A stretch of DNA of 64,000 bases from Dicaeum eximium (Eukaryota > Chordata > Aves > Passeriformes > Dicaeidae), in contig VWZP01010350.1 in assembly GCA_013396995.1 (NCBI GenBank), positions 306,806 to 370,805 on the forward strand, read 5' to 3'. The notes beneath the pieces were generated by a model. That model searched no databases. It had not been told where the DNA came from and was given only the letters and a program-made list of their open reading frames with translations. Both the position numbers and the translations under genes were made by a program. Below are positions 36,250 to 48,129 of this stretch, in pieces (position 1 is the stretch's first letter; each line of letters begins with the position of its first letter).

Positions 36250-39200
36250 GAAAAAAACGAAGTGATTTTTTAAAAATACAATATAAATACAAGAACAATG
36301 GGGTGAGGAAAAGGTGGTTTTCTTCCTCTTTTTGTTGTTACACCTAGAAGTCAGCCAAAGAGATCAGTCTAAAACCAGTTATCAGGGGGTACTGACACAT
36401 GCCCTATCATCTTAGTTCAGGGCAAACACTCAAATTGTGGGTTCAATTGAATACTAAAGACTTAAGTATTTGAAGACCTATGCATAAGAAATAAAATGTT
36501 AAGGGAAATAAAAAACAAAAAACAAGATATTAATTTGCTCTAAGATCTTGATCAACTAGCATTTCACAGTCTTAACAGTTTAAAATCGTTCTGGTCTTTT
36601 ATTACCAAAACTTTTAAGGTCCTTGAGTATTCCTTATTAAATGAAACCTATGCATTTTCCATGACTGAAAAGGCAGGACTTATACCTCTGTGCAGATTTC
36701 ATTATACAACCCATGAATAGAAGAGTAAAGGACAGAAAAACTGAAAAAAACCAAGTTCACGTGTTCACTTGACACATGCCCAAATTTATCCTAAGAAATA
36801 AAATATTTAGTTGCTTTCCTACCTGGTCTAGAATATCTCCTATTTAAAGTTTCAAATAACTATAACTCTGCTTTGCAGAGTTTGATTGTAAAGCTGTGCA
36901 AATCATGTAATGAAAAAATAACTTCAACTGTGAACAGAGGCAAGTTTTAAGATTGAACAAAGTATATTCTACCACTCTAGCAGAGTTCAAAAACCTTATG
37001 TAGCCACAGGAGTTCAATCTGAACTTTTAGCTAAAAGGTTAAAGACGACTCCATGATTTGATCTTTTTTCCACTCTCTTGAGTATTAAATTCCAGTTATA
37101 AAAAAATCCAGTTTATAAAAATCAGGTTCTGCAAGTGCAAAAGGAAACCCCCTGACTTTCTGTGTCCTTGCAGAGGACAGATACATGGTTAAAGCACTGA
37201 CATTTTTCAGTGCCATTCTTCAAAATGGTTCTTCTGAGAATGGAGAAGAACTTAGATGCTGCAAACTGTAAAGTCTGATAAACAACACACATCCTGAGAA
37301 AACCCACTGCTTCTCTGGCCACAACATGATCTCATTCCTCCTCGGGCATTTGCTGCTCTGAGGAGTTACTGTGCTCCTGAAGAAGCCTGGTTGCTCTGGG
37401 AGTAGGAGTAAAGGAGACTGAGAAGCTCTTAGAGTAGAAGTAGGTTATAGAGGTTCAAGACAGAGAGAGGCCGTAGGATAGACTTAAATTTCCACTCTCT
37501 GCATATGTATATGGCCTATACTGTAAAAGAATAAAACCTAGATTCACCAGTTTTGTCTCTTCATCATAAAGAACCATGTGAGAATAAAGGCATATATCAA
37601 GTATGAGAGGCAATTATTCCCATTAGCATGTATTTTCACTGTAGTTCAAATGAAAGGAAAAAAGTTACTGAAACAAGCATTATCACAAACCAGCTCCAAT
37701 CTTTTTCCTTCCTTATCCCATCTATCTCTGGTAAAATGCAACACATTCCTAGTCCTACATGACTAGAAAGATATGGTTATGTGCCTCAAGTTTAATTTTC
37801 ACACTGGGGACAAATGCTCATGTATGCCACATCACATACCCCCAAATGCTATGTTAGAATTTATATCAATAACCATATTATCTAAGAAAAACATGTCAGT
37901 GGGGGTCTTTGCTTTGTGAAGAATGCATGAATTGATGGGTTTGTAGGACAAAGACTCAGTCCTTTAGCAGTTAAAAAGTCTTTCTAGACAATTGAGGGAA
38001 GGTGAAATATTTTCAAAACCTGAGGCTATGAGATATACATATGCCATCTTGATTAAACATATGGAATGCATACTCAAAGAAAAGCCAACTGGAGTCCTAG
38101 TTGAGTAATCAAAACACCCAAGCTGAGAGGGGTTAACATGGAAGGATCAGCTCCGAACTTTGAAGTTTTCTGGTCTTCATTTTTCCTAATTAAGACAAGA
38201 TTTAATAACCAAACCACTGTACAAACTATGTACTTAAACTCTACGTTTGTTTCTAATTTTGTTGGGAATTCTTAGTAGATTCCAAAGAATCAGTAACCCC
38301 TGGGAAATTCACCCAGTAATTAAGGTGGATTGATTTTTTTTTTCTTAGGTAGAAGATCTGAACGTCCACTTTTCATCTTTTCTTCTTTGACATTGCCTCA
38401 CATACAGTTATTGAGTAACACTAAAACAAAAGAAGACAACTAAAGATGTGTAATTAATATCTTTGTAATACCAGTGGAGTTTCAGCAAACAATTTGTGGA
38501 AAGCTTTCTACTAAGCGCAGAAAAATCTTCTCCAAATAAAAACATGCAATTACTGGCATATCTTAATTTCAGAGCAGGTAACAACTGGATTTCATTGTAG
38601 AAGAATTGCTTCCTGATAAATCTATTTGGAATCTGTTGCTGTTTGTTCATTAATGGGTGGTCCCTTTTCTTCTTTCCCCTGCCCCTGCTCAGAATGAAGT
38701 GTTACTGTACAGGGAATCTTGTAATACACGATTCAACTCTGTGTCAGATACCAGCAACAGGACGTTTTTCTCTTTCTCCTTATATGGTCATTTTATATCA
38801 CCACATAGGTAACAAACTTTCATGTTACTCACAGAGAAAAGTCAGTTTGATAAACACTGATTAAAAATTCTTCCAGATGTTTAGTAAGTTTCATATATAA
38901 ACTCATCAATTTAATAAGCTGATTTGAGCTCAAATAAGTCATCTATTTATGCAACTTTCTAGTCCACAATAAGAAAAGTTTTAATACAATTCAAAAGCAG
39001 CAAGTGGAGTCATTGCTGCAGCTCAGAAGTACACATCAATTTTTAAGACATAATTTACCATTCAACAGGAAAACACCTGTCAGGTAAAACTGTAAGCAAC
39101 TCTGTTTTGTTGAATTGCAGCCTATTTCAGAACCTTAAAATTAAGATCTATACAAATATATATATCAACTATGCATAAAGAAAAAAGATACTACTGCAAG

Positions 39201-39301
39201 AACCTCTCTATTGTCCATGAATGACATGGCACCAATAACTAATCTTCGTTGTTAGTTTTCACCTTTAAATTTATTGGAAATTCTTTACTTTGGGAACTCA
39301 C

Positions 39302-39519
39302 CTTATTCATGTGGATCTGCTGCTGGTACTGTTTCTGCTTCTCCAAAAATTGCTGATGTTGCTGCTGGATGACCAGCTGGGCCAAAGTACTCTGAGGAAG
39401 AGGAGCTGACTGGGTTCTGTTCAGTGGCCTGTGACGAGGCAGTTTGTGGGCAGCTCTTATGCCAGGTGAGACCCTCTCCTTTGCTGCTAACGGAGACTGT
39501 GGATGAAGAGGAACCGCTC
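39302..39519 (-). CDS. HDAC9: HDAC9 exon 11 (second 14-3-3 site, Gln-rich helix)
   Basis: Coding exon of HDAC9, 218 nt. The acceptor is TTTTGCAG before 39519 and the donor GTGAGT starts at 39301. The first two bases complete a Gly codon from exon 10 and the exon ends in phase 0. The peptide is (G)AVPLHPQSPLAAKERVSPGI, then RAAHKLPRHRPLNRTQSAPL, then PQSTLAQLVIQQQHQQFLEK, ending QYQQQIHMNK. RTQSAPLP contains the family's second 14-3-3 docking serine, a CaMK/PKD phosphorylation target controlling nuclear export and MEF2 derepression. The glutamine-rich tail is expected to form a helix or coiled coil. The frame stays open for 20 codons into the intron, which I read as chance. Confidence 0.97.
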
Positions 39520-39930
39520 CTGCAAAACAGGGACATTTCACTCCCCTGCGAAAAACAACAAACTAACAGTTCTAACAGGAAAGAAAGCTTTCAGTAAGAA
39601 GAGGGGTGTATATTGCAGAACTCTGCATCTGCACTGATGCAGTGGGATGTGTGTCACGTGCCTCGCCATGCTGGGAAGTTCAGCTGCTGCAAAAGAATGT
39701 GATGAAGTAATCATTTTCTCTTTTCTGTAATCATTGAATTCTTTCAGGCTAACAGACTGGAACAGAATCACTAAAAGGGAAAACAAAGATGCTGGCCTTT
39801 TTTTCTTCCACCCTTCCACTTTTCCCAAGAGTTATGGTGCATAGTATTCGTATTACCGCATTTTGTTTAAACCAAACACAAATGTCATTAAAAAATCTTA
39901 AATTAGTATTGCTGGAGCTTTGATCATTAC
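39520..39930 (-). other. HDAC9: HDAC9 intron 10 (short)
   Basis: A 411-base intron with GTAATG donor and TTTTGCAG acceptor. The exon 10 frame remains open for about 60 codons into it. No element was recognised inside. Confidence 0.9.
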
Positions 39931-40141
39931 CAGTCACAAGAAGTTTTTGCTGTCTCATTTGTTCTTTCAGTAACAGATGCTGCAAGAGAGCTTGGTGGCT
40001 GCTGTTTGGCTTTCCCTCCAAAGCAATGTGAGGATGAGTTGATGACGGAGGAATGTTTCCTCCATACTGTCCAGCCAAGGCCACTCCTTGTCTAAGGGAC
40101 GGGGTCTCCCCCTTCTGCTTTTCTTTGAATGACGACGAAGC
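39931..40141 (-). CDS. HDAC9: HDAC9 exon 10
   Basis: Coding exon of HDAC9, 211 nt (70 codons plus one base). The acceptor is CTTTGACAG before 40141 and the donor GTAATG starts at 39930. It starts in phase 0 and leaves a single G that is completed by exon 11. The peptide runs ASSSFKEKQKGETPSLRQGV, then ALAGQYGGNIPPSSTHPH, then EGKPNSSHQALLQHLLLKEQ and MRQQKLLVTG. The last part is a leucine/glutamine-rich helical stretch conserved in class IIa HDACs. Unlike its neighbours it is separated from exon 11 by only a 411-base intron. The frame stays open well into that intron, but the splice donor and the clean join to exon 11 argue against read-through being the normal product. Confidence 0.96.
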
Positions 40142-42238
40142 CTGTCAAAGAACAACAGCACTGGTAACTGCTTTTTAGAGAATTAAGTGGCCATTTATAC
40201 CTCTGCTTGATTAGATGTTCCTATGTCTTCATGAACACATACAGAAAGAAAGGTTAACATCCCTATCTTACACTTTGACCATGAGATGAACAGGAAGAAC
40301 ATGCCAGTTAAATGTAACGCTGTGAGAAACTGAGTACTGAAACCAGTTGAAAAAAAATCAGCAATAAAAGCCAAAGCATAAGGAATTACTAGTTAGAACG
40401 TTATTAATGCGAGGACGGAACCTATCCTTAAAATTCCTGAAGACCTTTGCACAGCCTCCTGCACAGGAAACTAGAGGATCAGAGGAAATAGTTTGCATTG
40501 AGTTTGAAATAGGCAATGCTTGGTTTTCACATAACTTTCCATCACACAGCAAGCCAATCAGCAAAACAAAATAGTTACCTGTAGTAGTGGGAAGCTATTA
40601 CTTTTCCTGGAGCACTCCCTGACTCCCTGAAGGACAGCACAAATGTAAGTTTTACCCTTTGCAAAGCAAACTTGTGCAATTAAACTCTCATCTACAGAAT
40701 CATCAAGAGCAGTTGTATGTGTGTGGCATTTTGAAGTGCCTTAGGAATTTCACACTTATTGATTTAAAGCTTTTGGAAGTTTTGGCCCTTCATCATTGCA
40801 AACGTACTTTATATTGCTTTGTTCTTCGCCTATTTAAAAAAAAATCTTGAAACGGTAGTTCAAGCAGAATAACAATTCTTGCAGCAAGAATAATAACCTA
40901 ACAGAAATGTGCACATTGAGGCTTGCAGATAACCACTTAGGGTAAGTCACAGTAAAAACAGTATCTCTGACAATACCAATTCCATTAAATTCTAAAATAA
41001 GGTTTTCACCAATTTTTTTTTTTTTCTGCATGCTTACTTCAGACTGCTATCACGCTCCCCTGAAAAACAAACACCAAAGTAAGCTTTACATTCAATTTGC
41101 AACTGCTTGTTCTGGTAACAGAAATAAACATTACTTGTATAAATCAACCCCTTTGCTTTGTCTAATGCCAAAAGTAATATTTGGTGCTAGCTGGCCGCAT
41201 CAGAAGCTTGTAAGATTTGAGTGAGCAAATGAAACATATTTTCATTTCTTTTTAATGTTATAAATTTACTTTGAAGCTAGTTGAAGCCAGTTATATTTTT
41301 GTGAAATAGATAAGGAATTTTTGATTATATCCTCTCAGAAAGTGAGCACTACTTTTCACAATGTTCAATTTTTCCATCCTTCAAAACCAGTAATTTGCTA
41401 ATACTTCTAGAGAACTGATTTCAGGCTTACATAATTTTCTTTGCAAAGTTCTGTACCTGATGTTAAAATGTTAGATTGCAGCAATATATTACTGCTAAGA
41501 ACAGTAAATGTATTGAAAAAGCCATAAAATGACATGGAACTTTGACTTGAAACTACATTTAGCACTGGAATTAAGTAGCATTATTACAAACCATTGTGGA
41601 TTGTATAGATTTAATATTTTTTTTTGCCTCTACTGAAACCTGTGCTTACAACCCCTAATTGCTTCATAGAAGTTACCAACTCCCACACTGTTGTATTGAG
41701 CTACCACATATCAGTATTTTTACTTTTTTATTGTTGTTGTTGAAAAGCAGGTAAAGTTTGAAGTGCTATAAATTTTGAAAGTTACAAAATTTTGGGGTAT
41801 TTTACTGAGCTAGAGGAATACTACAATCTTCTCCAATAATGTTCCAGGTCAGTTTAGGTCATTACTGGAATGTCATAAAAAAGTTACAGGTGCTGTAACT
41901 TATCAGGTAGAAATTATCATATAATTTAAACTTTTATACTAAATAATCTCCTCATAGACTTCTTGCCACATCTGAAATCTGTTATCTGGCATAAATGCAA
42001 CGCATGTGGCCTGTACTTAGCTAAGATCCACACTGGCACTCGTTTATTTGAGATCAAGAATGAATATTGCTTTCAAGTTGTGCCCTTTAATATCCAGATG
42101 TTGCCCAATGCATAGAGAGGTCTGCTTCCTACTCTGAATTACTTGTGTTCCAAATTGCTAAAAATATAAAGAGAATAATCAGAAAATAGGTTTTTAGGAA
42201 GCAAACGTATGCAGGAAGGCTTGAGACTGGTCACTTAC
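40142..42238 (-). other. HDAC9: HDAC9 intron 9
   Basis: A 2.1 kb AT-rich intron. Only a few T and GTT runs (for example near 41725-41742) stand out, with no repeat family or gene recognised. Confidence 0.88.
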
Positions 42239-42361
42239 ACTGATTTGAGGTTGTATTGCTGGAAGTCCCAAGGTAATGTTGGGCAGAGAAGGGGATGTGT
42301 AGAGACTCAACAAGTTCACTGATTCATCCTGTATCAAAAGGCGTTGCTGGGAAACCAGGTG
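42239..42361 (-). CDS. HDAC9: HDAC9 exon 9
   Basis: Coding exon of HDAC9, 123 nt (41 codons), phase 0 at both ends. The acceptor is TTTATTCCAG before 42361 and the donor GTAAGT starts at 42238. The peptide begins HLVSQQRLLIQDESVNLLSL and continues with YTSPSLPNITLGLPAIQPQIS. The YTSPSLPNITLGLP block is a highly conserved signature of the class IIa regulatory region, shared with HDAC4/5/7, so gene identity is secure. The block is part of the non-catalytic repressor segment present in both full-length HDAC9 and the MITR isoform. I saw no frameshift or internal stop. Confidence 0.96.
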
Positions 42362-42699
42362 CTGGAATAAAGGGGAAAACCAACGTAAGTAAATCTCAGA
42401 GCTTCTTATCTTGGTTATTTCATCCTCATATCCCATTACACTGAAAGCCAGTTACGTACCAGTCATTGGTTTGCAAGCCAGCAGAGTTCCAGATACAGAA
42501 AATTACTGTCCCTGTGAAAACATTTGATAGTTCTTTTCTTAAGAAAACAACTCATATGTGTGTCTGGGATTATTCCTTGGTTAGTAAATCAAATCTCCAT
42601 GGAAAACTGAAATCTTGAGGATTTCGAGATCATCTTATCAACTTCTCATCAATTAAACATCAGTTCTTCTCATCAACTGGACAATCACTCCAAGAAACT

Positions 42700-42745
42700 C
42701 AGTGGGAATTTATCCATTGAATTCAGGATTATGTCCAGCTGAATC
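42700..42745. repeat. Possible ancient amniote repeat scrap
   Basis: gtgggaatttatccattga, attcaggattatgtcc resembles the widespread old reptile/bird repeat phrase gtgggagttttgccattga, cttcaatgggagcaggatc. Too short for firm assignment. Confidence 0.3.
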
Positions 42746-44370
42746 ATGAATCTGGATATATTAAACCTTCACCTTGGTTGTTACAACTTTAGCTGTAAGG
42801 TACAAAATGTGGTTTTTAACTAGTCCGTGTCTTTTGTTAGCCAGATTATGATATGGGTGTGTTTCAGGCACATTATTTACTTCCATTAACATGGAAATTC
42901 TGTGTAGAAAGTAAGGCATCAGCCATTTAAAATAATAGACTGTCTCTCTCTCTCTGTCCGCATATATAAAAAACCAGCATCCCATCATTCTTTGATAATG
43001 GGATACCCCTCACAGCTTTCCTAATCCATTCAAGTTAAAATTTTTAACACTTCTTTTGAAGACTTTTGATACAGTTTTCAATGACATGGAACTGCTGATA
43101 TATTTTTAATTACTTTAAAATAAAACCAGACATTCCACAAAGATAACCCTTTTTATTTCCATAGATTAATTGAGAAGAAACATAAAAAGATTACCACATC
43201 AGGAATCTTTTTGAAGCCTTTGCCTTTCTGCTTTAACAGTGATATTTTTCAACATGTGGTCTAGTATAGTTGCTTGAATTATATTTTCTGTTTAACTCTT
43301 GCTTCCCTCCCAGAACTTTGACTCAATAAGAGCTACAAAGGTCTTATTAGACTTAGGAACTCTGGCATGATATGGTCCCCAAGGGAACAACATCCTTGAA
43401 AAAGAATACCCTGTGTAACAGTATGACACAGTGACTGCTTTCTTCCCAAACAAAAAGCATATGGGACTCCAATAATAGACCACCTCCAAGAGGGATACTG
43501 CACACTCGGGCTTTGACTAAAGTAAATATAATAACTTGTCAAGCATGTTGTGGGGAGCTGTAGATTTTCCTCTGGACAAACCTGGAATATCAATTAACTC
43601 TGTAAAATACTTTGTGCTAATACAATGCAACTTCAGACCATCAATGAAAAGTGGTTAAGCACAAAAACACAGGATGTTATTCCAAAACATAACCTTCCTC
43701 ATACAGTTTGTTTGGAGATACGACCTATCACTGAGACAATAACAGTAGAAGTCTATCCCTGTAATTTTCTTTTGGTACCTAGGGAATGTCAACAGATAGC
43801 ATAGGAAACAAAGAAGCTCCACTTGTATATTACATTAATTCCTGCCTAACAGTGTCTTGTCTTGATAACATCCACCTTTGACCACGAATAAATCCAAGTA
43901 TGGATTTAGTATCAAGACTATGGAGATATTATGGAGGGAGTCTACAAATATTTAAGTGAAAAAGGAGACTCTAATGTGCCTCCTAGAATATAATCAAATT
44001 TGTAGCAACTGCAGCATCGATACAAAGCCACCTGAAAGATTTATGTTTAATATTTGGTTTTTGATATGCCACTATTACCTTCAAATATCTGAATTTATAA
44101 AAACACTACTACACTAAGGTCAGGCATGATTGTTGCATCAGGCAGAACCAGTGATGTTATTTACCACAACAGTTTAATGTTGAAAACAGGTGTCTATTAG
44201 TAGGAGCATCTTACTTTAATTTATAATACTGATAATAACCTGTCATTTTCATTTTGGTAAGTGATTGATCTTTTAAAATATTTTCAGGTAATATTATCCT
44301 AAGCATCAGTTTAACCTCATCTCCCAAAATAAATGTAGCAGCCCACCTGTATAGATTCAGGTCCTCTGTG

Positions 44371-44490
44371 CATCACAGAATCCCAGAATGGGTAAGGTTT
44401 GAAGGGACCACTGAATGACATCTAATCCAACTACCCTGCTCAAGCAGGGTCCCCCAGAGGCAGAGATTTGTGATCCCAGCTGCAGCTTTT
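44371..44490 (-). mobile_element. CR1 LINE 3' end
   Basis: In plus orientation it begins catcacagaatcccagaatg, then ggtaaggtttgaagggacca, then catctaatccaactaccctg and ctcaagcagggtc. This is the reverse complement of the avian CR1 3' end (octamer ATTCTRTG tail, then GGTCCCTTCCAACC, then GGTTGGATTAGATG). The LINE sense strand is minus and 5' truncated, as nearly all CR1 copies are. Homology is clear to about 44455 and fades afterwards. Confidence 0.85.
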
Positions 44491-45249
44491 CTTTTTACAT
44501 GGTCAACACCCCCTTGCAATGGTGGCACACACAGGAGCTGCCAAGAGCATCATTTGGCAGCACAATGGCTAAGCCATGTCCTCCTCCTGCATGCAGACAT
44601 GGTGGTTTGGATTGACACCTAAGTTACCCCAAAGAGCAGGCTGCCCTACTTACTCCTCTACGTACCTACTCCTTGGGTCTACAGATCCTGCTTAGTAGTG
44701 CTTAAAATAGCCCGTCAACAGAGTTATCCTCTTCTTAAAATAGAGCACAAGAACTCAGTGTAACAGTGCACGATGATCAACAAGTAACCACAAGGGACCC
44801 TGCTTTGGTTGTGCTGTGGGACCTGCTGAGAAGCAGGAACACCTACCTGTGCATGTTTATGTGCACATTTGTAGATTACGAGGGGAAGACAAAATGGTTT
44901 GGCTTTAATATTTGTCAGTTGTGGAGCTAATTGTCACAGCTTTCAATATTCACAATTACTTACACTCGTATTTCTTGAGGCTTTTGGGATGATTTCTGAA
45001 AAAATTAATTTAGACTCTCTTCACATACACTTGACACAAACCTCATCAGCTGGTCAGAAATCTACACATTTTTCCACTGGCTCCTTAGAAAGATCACCTC
45101 AAGGAGCTGAGTATTAAAAGCATAGAGCTGTGGAGCTGTACAAAACAAATATGTGTTTATCTGTCACATATGTAATTTATATCTACTGTAAAATCAAGTG
45201 ATATTCTAGGAAATACTGCTTTCCAAAGCACAAATAGAAGAAAGAAATT

Positions 45250-45420
45250 CATCTGAAGCCCAGTTACACCAACTGGAAACTTTCCATTGCCTTCAATGGC
45301 TTTTGACCAGACCGTGAATGCCTAAAATTAATCATTTCACATGACTAAAGCAGGTTGTCCCTCTGAACTCAAGGGACATGCTGTGCAGGGGCTCAATCCT
45401 GCTTGCATTTCTCAGGCAAG
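45250..45420. repeat. Possible ancient amniote repeat
   Basis: ctgaagcccagttacacca, ctttccattgccttcaatgg and, further on, ggggctcaatcctgcttgc with caggcaagtaag resemble an old dispersed repeat common in turtles, crocodiles and birds (ggccctgatcctgcaaac; attgacttcaatgggagcag). The family name was not assigned. Confidence 0.35.
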
Positions 45421-47519
45421 TAAGATTTAGCCCCAGCACAGCAGGTGACCTGAAAGTGTATGGCATGCTACAGGAGACAAATAGCTACTGCGGTGAACCT
45501 TGATGATACTGGAGACAACTGTGCCTAATAAAAACAGGATTTTATTTATAAGGTGCAATTAAAATCCTGAGTTCAACTTTCAAGTTTCATATAATGAGAC
45601 CAGTGTTTTAACAAATGGTAGTGAAAGTACCATTAAGGGAACTGTGATAGTAAAAGACTATCTGCAGAGCTGCAGCATGTGCGGTGCACCTTTGTTCATT
45701 CAAAAAACTGTAACCATCTTCCCACCAGACTGTCTGCTCCAGAGAGTAAACCACTTAAAAGTCTCACTATTCCAGTGGATGTGGTAAAAATACTTTAAAA
45801 ATCTGTTTCATTACTGATAATGCTCTAATTCTGTGCATGCACTAGAATGTAATCATTTACGGTACTGACTCATGTTTTACTGGTAAATGACTCTGTCATA
45901 GCAACCTGTTTTTCCCCAGCAAAAAGTGTTTTATTTGCTGCCATGAAAACCGCGGCTATCCACCCACTCAGATATGAGCACAACACTTACTGCAAATGTC
46001 ACAACAATGATTATGAAACAACAGCAATGTGAGTCATACGGGATTACAGAAAAACAAGTGATATTTTTGGTGATTTTGGAACACTCAGCCTATTATTAGA
46101 AATTTCTGTACTTCGTAAATCTGATTAAAAATTGATTAGCTGTATAGCCTTTGAGAGCTGGCTAACACTAAACTAGGAGAGAGATTTGTAGGAGTTTGGC
46201 TGCTGTTAAACTACCAAAGAAAATCCCACTGCAATAAGAATCACTGAAGCTGAGATTTGTGGAAAAATGTTCGAACCCACAGGACCACAGGACTGAGAGT
46301 CAAGTAACCAGAGAAGTAAAGAAATCCCCAACTGGCTTCAGAAGTGGAGGTCTGTAGCTTCAGCTTCTTAGCACATTTCACCGAGTGAAGTGACCGATGC
46401 CAGCACGCAGAGCTTAACTTCTAAAGGAACATTTTAGGCTCCTTTGAGCATCTTTGAATTTATGTTGGGGTTATAATTTTTGATGTCTAGCACAGAAATG
46501 GCAAATAACATGAAATGCCACTAGCAAACAGAATATAACTGCTGGTTCTTGCTACAACCTTTCCAAATCTCCCCAGAGACCACCAGCCTGACCAGCCTGG
46601 ATGTATTTCTGATGGTGCAAGTGCCAAATTGTAACATGCAGTCATGAGCACCATGTATCAGTCAGACATTACTGCCCTTCCATTTTGTAGAATCCTCAAG
46701 TCAATAAAAGATCCAATTGGATAAGATTTCCTGTTTCATACAGCACATAGTAACACCCACATATTACCAATTTCTATCTAAAACATTCCCAGTAGTAAAA
46801 TACACAACTTTCTCCCACTGAACTAGGACCTGATCTAATCCTAATGATGGATCTTACTCTGCATCATTTAAATTTCTTTGCAATCACATATGGGGGGCTA
46901 TGAGACAAGACCACATGTTAGCCATCAATGCAATTTTTTTTTTCTTTTTGGTTACGGGCCAGAGAGAGGCTACTAATCAGTGTGCAGAGGTCACCCACCT
47001 GCCCCCTGGATCATAGTTCACACACACAATTAATTCATTATGGGGAAAAGTCACTGCTGGAGGTTGAACTGCCCATTCCAGGGTTTTTTTTAGGTGAATG
47101 TCCTGCCACTGACCTGGAGAAATAGCTCCATTAACTAAAACTCTGTTAAATCACATTTTCTTATGCAATTTTTCTAACATAAAGTGTATAAAACAACAAT
47201 TAATAGAAAACTTTGCAACCAAACCAGGAACTGTGGTAAGTATAGGCTGGATATAGAATATTGTGGAATTTGAGTCTCTCTTATTTGAATTAGTTCACTG
47301 TCCCTTTACAACATTGCCATGGAAAGCATGACTTGGGCATGTCATCTGTGCTAAATGAGGTTTATCACAACTGATTTACCATCTGCATTCCTGTTGTTAT
47401 AGGCACGCATGTATGAAACAGAATAAGGAGTAGTTAGGATTCCTTCCTTTTGCAATCTCACCTTACAAAACAAGTACTCAAGAATCCTGGCATGACATTT
47501 ACGGTGGTTAAGTACTGCC

Positions 47520-47610
47520 TTGGTAAGGAAACTGAGATACAGTAAAATAAAAGGGAGATGTGACAAGGATTTAGCCACCTAACTCCAATACTGTGATTAA
47601 AGAAATCTAC
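47520..47610 (-). mobile_element. Possible MIR-type SINE fragment
   Basis: ggtaaggaaactgagatacag followed by agatgtgacaaggatttagc resembles the antisense MIR core (gaggaaactgaggcacagag; gtgacttgcccaaggtcac). Strongly diverged, so tentative. Confidence 0.35.
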
Positions 47611-48013
47611 TTCAGCATTCATGTGAACCTGGGACCGCTTTGGCTCTTACGTGTTAGGATCACCAATGCCTAAACCAGTTTTGTATGCAGGAGTTCTTTA
47701 TCAGCATTCAGCACTGAGCACCTCTTTCAGGTCATCCCAGAAGGCAATATTCTGGGATAACCAAGTTCCTTTCACAGCTCCCTCCACTCTTCCAGTAGCA
47801 CTACTGCTGCTTTTTCCTGAACTTTTGTTACCATAGAATCATCTGAACATGCATCTCATACATAAAGATATATCACATATATAACATACTGTGATGTCAG
47901 CTTGTAGTGTCCTGGTATCCTAATTACTCTGCTTGTGAGTATGATCAAATAAAATTTTCCATCCTCTTCAGTCTAGAAACTTGAGTAATTATCTACACAA
48001 CAACAAGTCTTAC

Positions 48014-48129
48014 CTCAGTTTGAATGTTAGATGGCAAAACTGAGGTTTCATTTTCTGTTGTACTGCTGGTCGGACCATTGCTTGGGGAACTGGGACCTGA
48101 TCCAGGGGAGCTGCTACTGACTGAGGATT
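48014..48129 (-). CDS. HDAC9: HDAC9 exon 8 (Ser-rich linker)
   Basis: Coding exon of HDAC9, 116 nt, with acceptor TGTTTTTCAG before 48129 and donor GTAAGA from 48013. The first two bases complete a Glu codon with the last G of exon 7, and the exon ends on a codon boundary. The peptide is ESSVSSSSPGSGPSSPSNGP, then a Thr/Ser/Glu stretch with ENETSVLPSNIQTE. Class IIa HDACs have this low-complexity Ser/Pro linker between the nuclear-localisation region and the later 14-3-3 site. No catalytic function resides here. The C-terminal end (SNIQTE) differs from the mammalian sequence as I remember it, as expected for a fast-evolving linker. Confidence 0.94.

Larger units (their letters stand above)
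31015..39301 (-). other. HDAC9: HDAC9 intron 11
   Basis: An 8.3 kb intron between exons 11 and 12, AT-rich. It contains a 9-base-stem hairpin (31988-32010), a 20-base palindrome (32464-32483), a short TTA microsatellite (32583-32608) and an A run (36233-36249). A plus-strand frame of 125 codons (32846-33223) starts with a leucine-rich hydrophobic stretch but has no other support. I recognise no transposable element here. Confidence 0.85.
42362..48013 (-). other. HDAC9: HDAC9 intron 8
   Basis: A 5.65 kb intron. It holds a CR1 3' end (44371-44490), two fragments of an ancient amniote repeat type (42700-42745 and 45250-45420), a possible MIR (47520-47610) and a short TC run (42943-42955). Nothing else was recognised. 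Confidence 0.88.

Noticed and set aside
39239..39301. Possible read-through extension of HDAC9 exon 11 (20 codons after the donor)
   Set aside because: The donor GTGAGT is near consensus and exon 12 joins in phase. I know of no isoform ending here.
39749..39930. Possible retained intron extension of exon 10
   Set aside because: The open frame ends after about 60 codons of low-complexity residues. The splice to exon 11 is clean and conserved.
47830..47850. CR1-like ATAGAATCAT start
   Set aside because: Similarity stops after about 12 bases and the following sequence does not match CR1.
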